From: Xestospongia muta
Lineage: Eukaryota; Porifera; Demospongiae; Haplosclerida; Petrosiidae
Direction: 5' to 3'
DNA length: 64,000 nucleotides
Assembly: GCA_963693285.1 (NCBI GenBank)
Contig: OY848928.1
Coordinates: 3,968,501-4,032,500 of the forward strand
How positions within the stretch are numbered: the stretch's first letter is position 1; every line of letters starts with the position of its first letter. The position numbers were made by a program, and so were the translations under genes. Under the pieces are notes generated by a model, which was given only the letters and a program-made list of their open reading frames with translations, searched no databases and was not told the DNA's origin. Below are positions 37,251-50,800 of the stretch, one piece after another.

Positions 37251-38141
37251 ATGGAATTAGATTCTACTGCTATAAAGGTACATGAAACACACTACATGAC
37301 ATGTACCAGTTAGTTGTGTGTATATGACTACACCATTATTACATTGTGTTCAGTAATCAACCTCCTAAATACTAGTGATCATTATAGCAACAGTAGAGTG
37401 TTTTGACTTAACCTACAGTGACATATATAATATCAATATAAAAGGAGGAATGTGCTTTAAGAAATTCTTAGAATAGGGCACTCTTATCACTGGATTGATG
37501 TAGTATTTAGAGTAATTGATAGTGTGGTATTTAGTAATGTTCTGTCTCCTCCTCCTCCTTCCTCTTCTTTGTTTCCTTCTTCCTATTCTCTTTGCTCTAT
37601 TACTTACTTACTTTCTCTTTTCATTCTTTAGCTTTGTATGGAGGAAACTGTCCCTACTGTTGCTACCTCTAAATCTTGTGTTCTTCATGTTCGTAATTTA
37701 CCTACTGAAGTATTAGAGAAGGAAATATGGATGTTGGCTTCTCCCTTTGGAATGGTAAACATAGTAATATTATCTTCTGACTAATGTTGGTCTCTGTAGG
37801 TGAACAAAATTTTGATGTTGAAGCAAAGAATCAAGCCTTTATTGAAATGGGAGATATAGGATCTGCTCGTAACATGGTTGAGTGTTTCTCAGCTAGACCA
37901 GTTCAAATAAGGTAAATATTTACATCTACTGGTGGTAATGTAGTTAACTTCCGTTTCTTTCAGTTAGTTATATCTTGTTCTGTCTGTATAACTTCATCTA
38001 TCTCTTAGAAATGACCTACGTATGGCTCTAGTTCAGATGTCTACAGTAGAGGAAGCTATCAATGCTCTCATTGTCACTCATAATCATAAAATCAGTGAAA
38101 CCAATCATCTCCGAGTTACCTTCTCAAAGAACACTCTCTAA
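37251..38141 (+). pseudogene. PTBP copy 2, internally deleted
   Basis: Exon 1 (37251, MELDSTAIK), exon 2 and exon 3 are present. In exon 3 one A is lost from the caaaagaatc run (caaagaatc near 37825), shifting the frame. Right after exon 3, around 37912-37922, the sequence jumps into the middle of exon 17 (tttacatctactggtgg), so exons 4 to 16 are gone. Exon 18 and the 3' flank are intact. RRM2 and RRM3 are missing and the frame is broken, so it is a pseudogene or a source of a short truncated peptide. Confidence 0.92.
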
Positions 38142-39876
38142 GCCATCACTCATTACTGGCCACACCCCCTAATTATATTTCAAGTCTTGCTTTTAGGCAT
38201 ATTGTGTGCTATTTCAAACTAAAATTTTATGTTTTTTTCTTTAAAATCTTTGTCTTTCTTTTTTCATTAGAAGTCTTGTCTTTTGATAGCTTTGTCTACT
38301 GAAATAATTTAATAGAAGAATGATAGAATTAGAGGGGAGGTAGTTATTATAATTCTTATGATGGTGACGATGACGTCATTATTGTTAATAACTATACACC
38401 CACGTGTAATTGGCTGGAATCCAGCTGATATTATCTTATGTGTTAATTGAAGACTGTGTTGTCTTGTTGATTGAATTTCCTATTTATTATGAATGTATGT
38501 CGTCTGTGTTCAAGTAAGGAGAAGAGAACTACAATAAGTTCTCAGGGACACTCCTGAATATTTTTGTCATTGCAGCAGTCTTTCAAGATAGTTCACATTA
38601 ATGATAGCAGCTGTAAGTCATACTGTTCATCTATTGTTAGTATGTGTTACTACAATAGACAATGTGACATCATTATTATCAGATATTACTATATAATAGT
38701 TAGACACTGAGGTCAGGTATTAACACTATTTATCATAACAGTACAAATTTACTTGAGGATTTATTTTTACAGATAGCTAGCTACTCAACCACAATAGTTA
38801 AAATCTACCACCATGTTAAACATGTCCCTTTAATTAATAGTTGGTCTTGATGTTATTTCAATTTTACCAATTGTTGATATTCATAATAGTGACATAACAA
38901 TAGGTTAATATGTAGATCTTTCTATTGAATTGTGTAAGTTGGTTTTTATCACAATGACAGAAGATTACAAGTAACTAGTCAAAGTAGTAGTCCATAAATA
39001 ATATGTGATTATCTCACTCTAAGATTATATGTTAACAGACTTACATTAACTGATTTCACACTGATGTATTCAGTTTATATTATATGTTGTTTAGTGGAAA
39101 TAATTTTAAATAACAATAGAAATTTTTAAAAAATCAAAAATTTCTATCCTCAAATTTATGTACCCTTATGACTAGTAACCATATGAGGTATTTATGACGT
39201 CTGAGGTATTTAAAAATAAAATTAAAATTAAAAATATTACACCAATGAAGCCTTATATCAATGCCAAGTGTGAAGTGTGAGGTATATATGACTTGTGTAG
39301 GTTAATAAACAGCATAGATCCCATTAAGCAAGACATCAAACTAATTTAGAGTATATAGCAATGTCACATCATAAAGAGTAACTAGTTATTGTGAAAGTAA
39401 ATATTTAATATTAAAGAATAATTATATTAATATTATTTTAATGGTTGTTATTGAGACATTAGATGAATGAAAGGATGAATGGACAGATGGATGGATAGAT
39501 GGATAAATAATTATATAAATGATTGTAATGATGAATAAATGGATGTATAGAAAGATAAATGGATAGATAAATTACTGTATCATTAAATTAATAGGATGAA
39601 TGATGAATTGATTAATGGATGGACAATAAACAGATGGACAGATAGACAGAATGATAAATGGATGTATAGACAGAGAAACAGATTAATGGATAGATTAAAC
39701 AATAAATTAATATTAGATAATTAAATGATAGATTTGATATTAACAGTGTCCTCATATGTAAGTATATTGTATTAAACATCTAATAACATAATTTTATAGT
39801 ATTTTTGTTAGACCTCCTTGTTGTTCAGAAATATAATGGAAAACTTCTAAGTTGTGGCTAATTAACTCAGTAACAC
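38142..39876. other. 3' flank between PTBP copy 2 and NLR2
   Basis: The first about 600 bp match the PTBP copy 1 3' flank. About 38755-39450 is AT-rich sequence I do not find in the other units. About 39470-39690 is a degenerate GGAT/ATGG zone like that at 26020-26180. The end (ttctaagttgtggctaatta) matches about 26333, but the roughly 450 bp that follow in unit 1 are deleted here. No gene is recognised. Confidence 0.6.
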
Positions 39877-40731
39877 CTACATGTCTATTATTGGTAGAGG
39901 TTTCAGTGGTTGTTGTTGTTTGTGTAAGTCAAATAATGTCTTCTCTTGTGATTGTAGAGTAGCTACTAGGACTGAGGACGAGCAGTTATAAATGTATTGA
40001 AGTGTGGGATGAAGAAAGACAGTTTGCCAAAAGTGTTGTGCTAGGTCTATCCAGTTAGGTTGAGATAGTTTATTGTGAGTACCACTAGATGTTATATTGA
40101 GAAGTCTCATAGTTGTGTGCAACTTTAACATGTTAATAATAAGAGGTAGTCCCTGTTCATAGAACAATGATGCCATTATTTGTTTTCTCTCTTCATAATT
40201 ATAGTCACTAGACTCATATGACTGATCTAGTACAAAGTTCACTTTAAGTTCTGTGAGTTTCTTCTTGTGAGAGATAATATTAAATAAAGTTGTTATCTGT
40301 TCATAGTTAGTATCTAACAGTGGAATGGGTATACTCAACTCCTGTAGACTGGTATTGTGTGAGAGACCAGTTGTTAGAAATGACAGGTAAGTACTGGGAA
40401 TGGTTCCAGTAAAATAATCAGGATCAATCTCAAAATATTCTATTGTTTGGTTTAGTGTTAACATGTCTTGTAAACTAGGACCTATACTATCATCATATAT
40501 GGTATTGTTCCATATCCACACTCTCAAAGCCTTAACTGTAGTATTACTCTGTAGAATAGTAAATAGTTCAATAACACTCTCAGCTGTGTTTAGTGATAGT
40601 TCAAGTTGTTGTAGATTAGGATGACATTGAAATAATAGAGGTAGTGGGACTGGGTATAGTGTATGATCTAGTATAAGACAATGTAGTCCTTTGATATGTT
40701 GAGGAAATAATGATATCTGTTGATCATAGCA
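39877..40731 (-). pseudogene. LRR tail of NLR2, cut off by a nonsense codon
   Basis: This is the in-frame continuation of NLR2 past the TAG at 40732-40734. It still reads as leucine-rich repeat sequence (LSHNTSLQELSIPIP, QPNWIDLAQHFWQTVFLHPTLQYI) with no further stop to 39877. The lack of other lesions suggests the nonsense change is recent, or that read-through or editing restores the tail. Confidence 0.8.
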
Positions 40732-43700
40732 CTATGGTATTCTGATCTCCAAAGCAGTAAGTGATTTGTTCACTATATCCAGTGATAAGATGTTAAATAT
40801 GTTAATTTTAAGACCTTGTATTGTGTGCTTATCTCTTAGTAATTGTTCAACTAGTTTAACACAAATCTCTATACTTGGTATATGGTGTTTCCATCCTAGA
40901 TTATTACTTTCAAACAAAAATGTTTGAATTGATATGTTTCTTATCACTCCTTTAATTACACTGTTGATTATATCAGCAATATCAGTAGGGAAAGATGATA
41001 TAGCTCTATCATCTATATCAGTAGCATCTAGTACTAGTTCTTGTAGTGTGTTGTTGATATGTAAACTTTCTTCCAATTCAGATAAAATCATCCTGTCTAT
41101 CTGTATATAGTTTTCCTCAAGTTTTAGATATCCATAGTATGATATTTTAAAGTGTAGTATCTTTAGATGTTGTAGTTTTATTAAGTGAAGTAGTACAAGA
41201 GTAACATCAGATACATCCTTTGGTCTGTGTGAGGATAATGTAATATAACACTCTTGAAGATTGTGAGAGAATGATGATTGAAATAAAGTAACTAATAACT
41301 TCATAGCCTTTTTGTCATTATCTCTAAACTCCACCTCTATCTCTAGTCCTTTACACTTAACATTGTTCATCAATGTATTAGTAAGGAGTTGTACTTCCTG
41401 TCCATATAGATATCCCAGGTCCAAATAATTCCATGTTATGTTAGAGTTGTTTAAGAAAAATCCAAGACACAGTATGTCAAATAGTGATGTTAGTCCATAA
41501 AAGCAAAGTGAGTGGTTCTTCATAGATTGTGATAATATTTGACATAATTTTGTGTTCTGTGATTCATATAACAGTTGGAAGAGAATGCCATCCCATTCAT
41601 AAGAGAGAGAAAACAAAATGTGTGGCCTAACACTTGCTGAATTCTGTCTGAAATGAGAGTAGTAACACTTCTCAAATCCAAACAGTGGTCCCCTTTTACA
41701 TTGTAGGTCAAGGTCTTTGTTAAAATATTGTTGATAGCTCTCATGTTCAAGGTGAGTTAGACCTGCCACAAACATCAGACACATTCTAAAGTGATCGTTA
41801 TCAAAATGTTCTGCAAACACTTCCTCTGTCTTCTCATACTTAGCTATCCACCATGCTGCTAGAAATTCCTGGATACTCAGGTGAAGAAATTGATACCTCT
41901 CCTCAATACCTACAATAAATGTTGTCAGTAGTCCAAGATAGCCTTCCTTCTGTGATTGACCAAGAGAGTGACAGAGTTGAATTGAAGAAAATGTCATTTT
42001 TGGATTGTTTTCTTTCAAACTGAGGTAAGCAAAATGACAAATCTCTTTAAATGTTGTATCTAAGACTGATGGTAAATGATGAAGGCTATATACTTGTACA
42101 GGGTTTGTATTGTCAACTCCTTTTTCAACATGTCTTCTTACAGTTTGTAGGATAAAATTCTCATATAATTCTGTAAGTGTTATTGGTAACCGTCCATCTG
42201 ACTGACGATAAACTGAGATAACTATGGAACAGACTAGAGGTACATAACACAATGACTGGACATCACCTCGTACTTTAAGATCATGAATAAGTTTCTCAGC
42301 TAGATGTGGTTCTTTTTCTAGTGTTCCTTTGACTACTGCCTTGATCTCCTCTTTTGAAAATCCTAACACTTCAACATGTCTGTTTACTGAAGATAATTTT
42401 AACAGTGAGTAAGAGGTATAGCTACGTGAGGTAACAATTACTGAACATTTGGCTAATATTTCTCTACGAATTATTCTAGCTGCTAGTGAGGATTGTCTGA
42501 GATCTGTACTTAATTCATCCCAACCATCAAAGATTATCAGTAATTCTTGTCCATGTATATTTTGCAGCCATTCAGTGACAGTGGTAACTTCATTACAATC
42601 ATATGTGTACTTAAGAAGTTGTTTTATTTCATTAGCTTGAGCCACCTTGTCATTTCTGAGAGGACAGTAAAGTACCAACTTATATTGTCCATGTGTGAGT
42701 TCTCCTTTAGTCCACATATTTAACAGTTTACGACAGAGTGTTGTCTTACCAATACCAGGAGGACCATCAACTATTACTCTAAGAGACTGACCACTATCAC
42801 ATGGTTTAAGAACATCCTGGATATCTATCTGTTTATCTTGAGTAACTTGAGGTATTTTATCAACTTGTCCTCTTAACATACACCATTGTTTCTGTAGTAT
42901 TGTTTGAGGAGTGGCATGTCTGTCTTGTGTTTGTAGTAGTGCTAATCTTCCAAAGAAGTCTTGTCCAACTGGTGGTGGCCAGTCTGTAGGGACAATAGGT
43001 TGGTATTTGTATTGCTCTATCATAATATCACAATATTGCTGAATATCAGGGTGTAATGAACTAGTGGGTGGAGCATCATCATCAGTACATTCACCTTAAT
43101 GAAGTAAGGTACATAGTAAGTTACAATAATACATTAATTGACTTACCTAATTGTTGTAATATAAAGGTAGTAATCTCTCTTAGTCTCTGATGTTGTTGGT
43201 TTCTTAATACATGACAAATGTTCACTAGATACTGGTACGGATCTCTATGTGCTTTTAACTGTCTCTGTAACACACCTACCAACTTACTAGATTTTACCAA
43301 ATCACTATCTCCTTTTGTTGTCGTTATATCATTGCAAGTCTCAAAAGATATCAGTCCTTTAGAATACAGTACAATAGTTACACTGGTAAGATCAGGAGTA
43401 ATGATATCACTAAGATTAGCAAAGTGAGTACGAAAAAGTTCACTTGGAGTAAGTGTGTCTATACAAATGTACTGATGACAAATGTATATTAACATTATAC
43501 TGATTACCTTCATTCTTAATATCTAGTTGTCTTCTCATTATAGCAGCTACATCCTTATCTCCACAGTTCTGAATAACAGAGATGAGTTCTTCCCAAGAGG
43601 GGTCAGTACTGTTCATAATCCACCATTGTAAACCTTCCTCTAATGCAAAGTGGTAGTCTTGATCACTACTGGACATTGTCTTGAGTCTTCTCCTCTCCTC

Positions 43701-44076
43701 TAGTGATACACCTAGTAGACTAGTGAGTTTAGTCCATTTATCTTCAACAACAAAACCACTCTTAACAAGAAGTCTTAGAGCATTACTTGATGTCAATTCT
43801 ATTGAAGTAAATGAGACATAGTCCCTGTATCAGTTATATGTTTTAATGTTTACCTGTTTTAGGTCCAGGATTGAGTTCAATATCACCTGATAAAATGAGG
43901 AGAAGTAAGAGAAATAAAACTAGAGAGAAGGTCAAGTTACCACCGCCCTCATCTCCTGACCATAGTGACTCCACCCATCCTGAGATATCAGTAGTAGTTC
44001 CCTTTTTAGTAGTACATGGTATCTGATGACAATACCATAACCCAATACTGGCTCTCCATTGAGTGGTATCTATCAT
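40732..44076 (-). CDS. NLR2: leader-2A-Death-CARD-like-NACHT receptor with truncated LRR
   Basis: Exons 43854-44076, 43508-43798, 43147-43458 and 40732-43094 give 1062 aa. Exon 1 starts MIDTTQWRASIGLWYC and ends with a Leu-rich span and GDIELNPGPKT. A 97-residue Death fold is followed by a 104-residue CARD-like exon (VLYSKGLISFETCNDI). NACHT has Walker A GPPGIGKTTL, Walker B LLIIFDGWDEL, VIVTSRSY and the FLHLSIQEFLAAWW winged-helix motif. The frame ends at TAG 40732 where the paralogues have TGG (the Trp in CCA CAA TGG TGT of NLR3). About 285 LRR residues are lost. All junctions are phase 1. Its start is head-to-head with PTBP copy 3. Confidence 0.85.
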
Positions 44077-44537
44077 AACTACACTGAGAGATAAATTAAG
44101 TCAAGATCTCTTATATCATGTAAGTATGTGATATCAAATGATAACTTACTCTATATATTAACTAGTTTACTACTAACCTCTTGTCTCTATAGTCAGTAGA
44201 TATCAACACTATGTTATATACTCCACACAGTATAGACTGGTAGACAAGTAGGAAGAGATTACTAACTAAATATAGAGTCAAATTGTCTGTTAATTAATAA
44301 TTAATAATTAATTAATTTGCTGCCCACTCGTTACCATGTTTGGTCATTGCAGAGGATAGTCATGTGAGTAAGTATTTATAGTAACAATGACCTCATCTAT
44401 ATCATTTTTTAAAAATAAAGGCAGTACCTATAATCCAATAGTTTACTGTGTATTACATTGATCCTAAACATTAACACTATAACTATACTGGTAGTAAGTA
44501 TGAATGTTATATCAGACAAATAACAACTTTGTTAGAT

Positions 44538-44586
<49 letters not shown>

Positions 44587-44717
44587 GTGTGGGTGTAACT
44601 TGTATTTCTTTATGCAGTGGATTCCTTTATATCTGTACCCTCAACATCCTCATTCTATAATTATAATATTTGTACTGAATAGTAATATTATCTTCTGAGT
44701 AATGTTGGTCTCTGTAG
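44077..44717. promoter_or_regulatory. Head-to-head spacer, type beta
   Basis: This lies between the NLR2 start and the PTBP copy 3 remnant. It shares blocks with 61170-61670 (actacactgagagataaatt; aaacattaacactataacta; tactccacacagtatagact). A GT microsatellite lies at 44541-44584. PTBP exons 1 and 2 are absent. No further gene is seen. Confidence 0.5.
44541..44584. repeat. (GT)22 microsatellite
   Basis: This is an uninterrupted run of about 22 GT units just upstream of the truncated PTBP copy 3, close to where its 5' exons are missing. Confidence 0.95.
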
Positions 44718-47244
44718 GTAAATCAAGTTTTAATTGAAATGGGAGATATAGGATCTGCTTGTAACATGGTTGAGTGTTTCTCAGCTAGACCAGCTCAAAT
44801 AAGGTAATATTTTCTATTTTAAAATATATAATATTAGAAAAGGAAGTACTACCTACTATGACAAATTGTCTCAAGTTGTCATTTAAATATGTATCTATCA
44901 TTTCTATAATTATAGTATTGTAACATATACTGTTTAATGTTGATGTATGTTCTTTGATATCTACAGAGATAGAACAGTTTATATACAATTCTCATAACAT
45001 CAAGAACTAAAAACAGCCACAGTAAGTCATCTAGAGAAGTTAATTGAAGTGAGATTACTTTAATTGTGTTTGTTAGTCAGGAGCAACCTCAATGGACGGA
45101 GCTAGTCCAGGTTATGGTGGTTCATCTCCTCAATCTATCAGTATGATTGGGATAAGAGCTATGCAACAGGGTCAACCTAACTCCATTTTAAGAGTCATTA
45201 TTGAGAACATGTTATATCCTATTACCATCGATGTCCTTCATCAAGTGAGTGTGTAGATTTTATGGGTGGAGTTATTACATATTCTGTTAATGTTTTTAGA
45301 TTTTGCCAAATATGGTGATGTTCTAAAAATAGTAACATTCATAAAGAATGGTAATAAACATTTTTATGTAATTGAAGTATTGTTAATATTGTGATGTTTA
45401 TAGGTCAGTTTCATGCACTCATTCAATATCCCAATGAAATAATTGCTGCTAATGCTAAAACTGTGAGTCATTCACTAACTACAAACTAACATACTGTATG
45501 TCTCTCTTCAGGCACTTGATGGTCAAAATATCTATAATGGTTGTTGTACACTACACATTGATTACTCTAAACTGTCTAACCTTATTGTCAAATATAACAA
45601 TGAGAAGACTAGGTAAGTAGACAAATCTTTCTTTAATCAAATAATAACTATTTGTATAGAGACTTTACTCGTCCTGATCTACCTGCTGGAGACCAAGAGA
45701 CTGTGTCACTCCCCGACCTCTCAGCATATGGTATAATAGTATCAGTGTATATGTGTGTGTATCTATCTGTACATGTGTCTATCTAGGTCTTCATCCTGCT
45801 CTACTTTAATCTCCAGGTAGTAAGTTATTTATTTTATTAGGTCTAGACTGTTTTGTTTAGCATTCTCTCAACTTCGTGCTGCTCTCATTGCTCTGGGTAC
45901 TCAAGGAGGAGGAGGTGGTGCTCAGGGAGGTGGTGCTCCCTCTACTACAGTTGTTCTAGCCTCTAATCTCAATGATAAGGTAATATTGTGATGAAGAGAC
46001 GTGTGTGTGTGTGTGTTAGTATTTGTGTATGATTTGCACCACTGTTCTCTTCTTGTTGGCACTCTTTCTTCCTCTGTTGGCTCCTCTTGGGTGTCTTCTC
46101 CTCCCTCTCATTCTCCCTCCCTTCTTTCACACAAGATGATTTCTCCTCATGCTCTCTTTATTCTCTTTGGTACGTCTTTCTCTCTTTATCTCTCTATCTC
46201 TTGCACAATATGATCTAGTAGAGTCTGTTCACATTGATTTTATAGAATATTACAATGAGATTCTTGTATTTAGAGAAAGTATCTCATGATCATATCATTG
46301 AACAGACTATAATATTAAATGTGTAGTGATTAATGTAGTGTTAATAAATGTTATATGATTTTGTAGGTGTGTATGGTGATGTAATGCGTGTGAAGATATT
46401 GTATAGTAAAAGAGACTCTGCCCTGATTCAATTCCGCGAACCTCAACAAGCTCAGAACTGTGAGTGATCTAAAGGTTAATTTATAATATTTTGATATGGT
46501 CTCTCTCTCTCCTTAGCTGTTACTCATCTCAATGGTAGTACGTTATATGGTAAGAAAATCCATGTGACTCTCTCTAAACATACTCAAGTCCAGATGCCTC
46601 AACCAGGAAGTAATGTAAGATGATGTAATGACATGTACATATAGAGGTCATATTACCATATATAACATTGTTATATACGTTATTATCAAGGTGTTCCCCT
46701 TCTTCTTATTAGGAGGATGGACTAACTGAAGACTTTTCTAACTCTCCTCTTCATCGTTTCAAGGTAAATCTAGTGGTAACTTAGTCTCTTGGGTAAGTAT
46801 TATCTCTTCTGTCATAGAAGCCAGGGTCTAAGAATTATCAGAATATTTATCCTCCAAGTGCTACACTCCATCTCTCTAATATTCCGTAAGAGAACTAGTA
46901 GTGTATTGTTAAATATAATGTGGTAACTGATATTGTAAATTAGATATTTATTGAAGTAAATGATATATCTATTGTGTTTATATATAGTGATGGTATTACT
47001 GAGGAATATCTTCGCAGTCTGTTTACATCTACTGGTGGTAATGTAGTCAACTTCCGTTTCTTTCAGTTAGTTATATCTTGTTCTGTCTGTATAACTTTAT
47101 CTATCTCTTAGAAATGACCTACGTATGGCTCTAGTTCAGATGTCTACAGTAGAGGAAGCTATCAATGCTCTCATTGTCACTCATAATCATAAAATCAGTG
47201 AAACCAATCATCTCCGAGTTACCTTCTCAAAGAACACTCTCTAA
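44718..47244 (+). pseudogene. PTBP copy 3, 5'-truncated with several inactivating changes
   Basis: Exons 1 and 2 are missing; homology begins at exon 3 (44718), which has a 27-nt in-frame deletion. Exon 4 carries TCA TAA (stop at 44995-44997) where intact copies read TCA AAA. Exon 6 near 45300 has lost one T (agattttgcc versus agatttttgcc), a frameshift. Exon 10 has CTT TAA (stop at 45807-45809) in place of CTT CAA. Exons 11 to 18 remain well preserved, including splice sites. It cannot encode a full PTBP. Confidence 0.93.
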
Positions 47245-47897
47245 GCCATCACTCATTACTGGCCAGACCCCCTAATTATATTTCAAGTCTTGCTTTTAGG
47301 CATATTGTGTGCTATTTCAAACTAAAATTTTATGTTTTTTTCTTTAAAATCTTTGTATTTCTTTTTTCATTAGAAGTCTTGTCTTTTGATAGCTTTGTCT
47401 ACTGAAATAATTTAATAGAAGAATGATAGAATTAGAGGGGAAGTAGTTATTATAATTTTTATGATGGTGACGATGACGTCATTATTGTTAATAACTATAC
47501 ACCCACGTGTAATTGGCTGGAATCCAGCTGATATTATCTTATGTGTTAATTGAAGACTGTATTGTCTTGTTGATTGAATTTCCTATTTATTATTAATGTA
47601 TGTCATCTGTGTTCAAGTAAAGAGAAGAGAACTACAATAAGTTCTCAAGGAGAGTCTTGAATATTTTTGTCATTGCAGTAGTCTTTCAAGATAGTCCACA
47701 TTAATAATACCAGCTGGGTATCACAAACAAACAAAGGATGTTTACTAATTAAAAAGTATATATCTAAAGTCACTTTATTAATATCAGTTGTATTCTGTCC
47801 CTGTACTATTATAGTAATGATGATATAACTGACATCACTACTATTTTGTTTGTATTCTTTGTATGGAGATCATATTATAATACTTTAGTTAGTTCAG
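47245..47897. other. 3' flank between PTBP copy 3 and NLR3
   Basis: This is the PTBP 3' flank as in unit 1, then a direct jump (about 47700-47720) to the 180-bp block that precedes the NLR stop. The 26-kb unit's middle section, including its GGAT-rich zone, is absent. No gene is seen. Confidence 0.6.
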
Positions 47898-50800
47898 TTA
47901 TAACAACAGGTCTATTATTGGTAGAGGTTTTAGTGGTTGTTGTTGTTTATGTATGTCAATTAATGTCTTCTTTTGTGATTGTAGAGTATCCCTTAGGTCT
48001 GAGAAGTGATAGAATGACTTAATCCCAATGTACTGAAGTGTAGGATGAAGAAAGACAGTTTGCCAAAAGTGTTGTGTTAGTTCTATCCAGTTAGGTTGAG
48101 ATAGTTCATTGTCAATGTAGTGTTTACAACATATGTAAAGAAGTTTCATTGTTGTGTGTGACTGTAACATTTTAGTAATAAGATGTAGTCGTTGTTCATA
48201 GAACAATGGTGTCATTATTTGTTTTATCTCTTTATAATTATAGTGACTAAACTCATATGACTGATCTAGTATGAAGTTCACTTTAAGTTCTGTGAGTTTG
48301 TTCTTACGAGAGATAACATTACATAAAGTTGTTATCTGTTCATAGTTAGTATCTGACAGTGGAATGGGTACACTCAACTCCTGTAGACTGGTATTGTGTG
48401 AGAGACCAGTTGTTAGAAATGACAGGTAAGTACTGGGAATATTACAATAATCAGGGTCAATCTCAAAATATTCTATTGTTTGGTTCAGTGTTAACATGTC
48501 TTGTAAACTAGGAGCCATACCATCATATATGGTAATGTTCAATATCACTACTCTCAAAGCCTTAACTGTAGTATTACTCTGTAGAATAGTAAATAGTTCA
48601 ATAACACTCTCAGCTGTGTCTAGTGATAGTTCAAGTTGTTGTAGATTAGGATGACATTGAAATAATAGAAGTAGTGGGAGTGGGTATAATTCATGATCTA
48701 GTATAAGACAATGTAGTCCTTTGATATGTTGAGGAAATAATGATGTCTGTTGATCATAACACCATTGTGGTGGTCCGATATCCAGAGCAGTAAGTGGTGT
48801 GTTTACTATATCTGGTGATAAGACATCAAGTAAGTTCAGTTTAAGAGCTTGTATTGTGTGATTGTCTCTTAGTAATTGTTTAACTAGTTTATCACGAACC
48901 TCTTTACTTGATATATTGTGTGTCCATTTTAGATCATCAGATTCAAGCAAAAATGTTTGAATTGATTTGTTTCTTGTTACTCCTTTAATCACACTGTTGG
49001 TTATATCATCAATGTCACTAGAGAGAGATGGTATATCACTAACATTACTTGTAATATCAACTACTAGTTCTTGTAGTTTGTTGTTGATATATAAACTTTC
49101 CTCCAATTCAGATAAAATCATCTTGTCTATCTGTATATAGTCTTCCTCAGGTTTTAGTCGATCCCAGTATGATATTGTAAAGTGTAGTATCTTTAGATGT
49201 TGTAGTTTTATTAAGTGAAGTAGTACAAGAGTAACATGAGATATATTCTGTAGTGTCTCCAAGTTTATTGTAATATAACACTCTTGAAGATTGTGAGAGA
49301 ATGATGATTGAAATAAAGTAATAAATAACTTCATAGACTTTTGGTCATTATTTTGAAACACCACCACTATCTCTAGTTCTTTACACTTAACATTGTTCAT
49401 CAATATATTAGTAAGGAGTTGTACTTGCTGTCCAAATAGCATTCCCAGGTCCAAATAATTCCATGTTGTGTTAGAGTTTTTAAAGAAAAATCCAAGACAG
49501 AGTATGTCAAATAGTGATGATCTTAGTCTTTGGAGGCAAAGTGAGTGGTTCTTCATAGATTGTGATAATATTTGACATAATTTTGTGTTCTGTGATTCAT
49601 ATAACAGTTGGAAGAGAATGCCATCCCATTTATCAGAGAAAAGAGAACGAATATGTGGCCTAACGGTTGCTGACTTCTGTCTGAAATGAGAGTAGTAACA
49701 CTTCTCAAATCCAAACAATGGTCTCCTTTTACATTGTAGGTCAAGTTCTTTGTTAAAATATTGTTGATAGCTCTCATGTTCAAGGTGAGTTAGACCTGCC
49801 ACAAAAATCAGACACATTCTAAAGTGATCATTATCAAAATGTTCTGCAAACACTTCCTCTGTCTTCTCATACTTAGCTATCCACCATGCTGCTAGAAATT
49901 CCTGGATACTCAGGTGAAGAAATTGATACCTCTCCTCAATACCTACAATAAATGTTGTCATTAGTCCAAGATAGCCTTCCTTCTCTGATTGACCAAGAGA
50001 GTGAGAGAGTTGAATTGAAGAAAATGTCATTTTTGGATTGTTTTCTTTCAAACTGAGGTAAGCAAAGTTACAAATCTCTTTAAAAGTTTTATCTAAGACT
50101 GATGGTAAATGATGAAGGCTATATACTTGTACAGGGTTTGTATTGTTAACTCTTTTTTCAACATGTCTTCTGACAGTTTGTAGGATAAAATTCTCATATA
50201 ATTCTGTAAGTGTTATTGGTAACTGTCCATCTGACTGACGATAAACTGAGATAACTATGGAACAGACTAGTGGTACATAACACAATGACTGGACATCACC
50301 TCGTACTTCAAGATCATGAATAAGTTTCTCAGCTAGATGTGGTTCTTTTTCTAGTGTTCCTTTGACTACTGCCTTGATCTCCTCCTCTGAAAATCCTAAC
50401 ACTTCAACATGTCTGTTAACTGAAGATAATTTTAACAGTGAGTAAGAGGTATAGCTACGTGAGGTAACAATTACTGAACATTTGGCTAATATCTCTCTAT
50501 GAATTATTCTAGCTGCTAGTGAGGATTGTCTGAGATCTGTACTTAATTCATCCCAACCATCAAAGATTATCAGTAATCCTTGTCCATGTATATTTTGCAC
50601 CCATTCAGTGACAGTGGTAACTTCATTACAATCATATGTGTACTTAAAGAGTTGTTTTATTTCATTAGCTTGAGCCACCTTGTCATTTCTGAGAGGACAG
50701 TAAAGTACTAAGTTATATTGTCCATGTGTGAGTTGTCCTTTAGCCCACATATTTAAAAGTTTACGACAGAGTGTTGTCTTACCAATACCAGGAGGACCAT

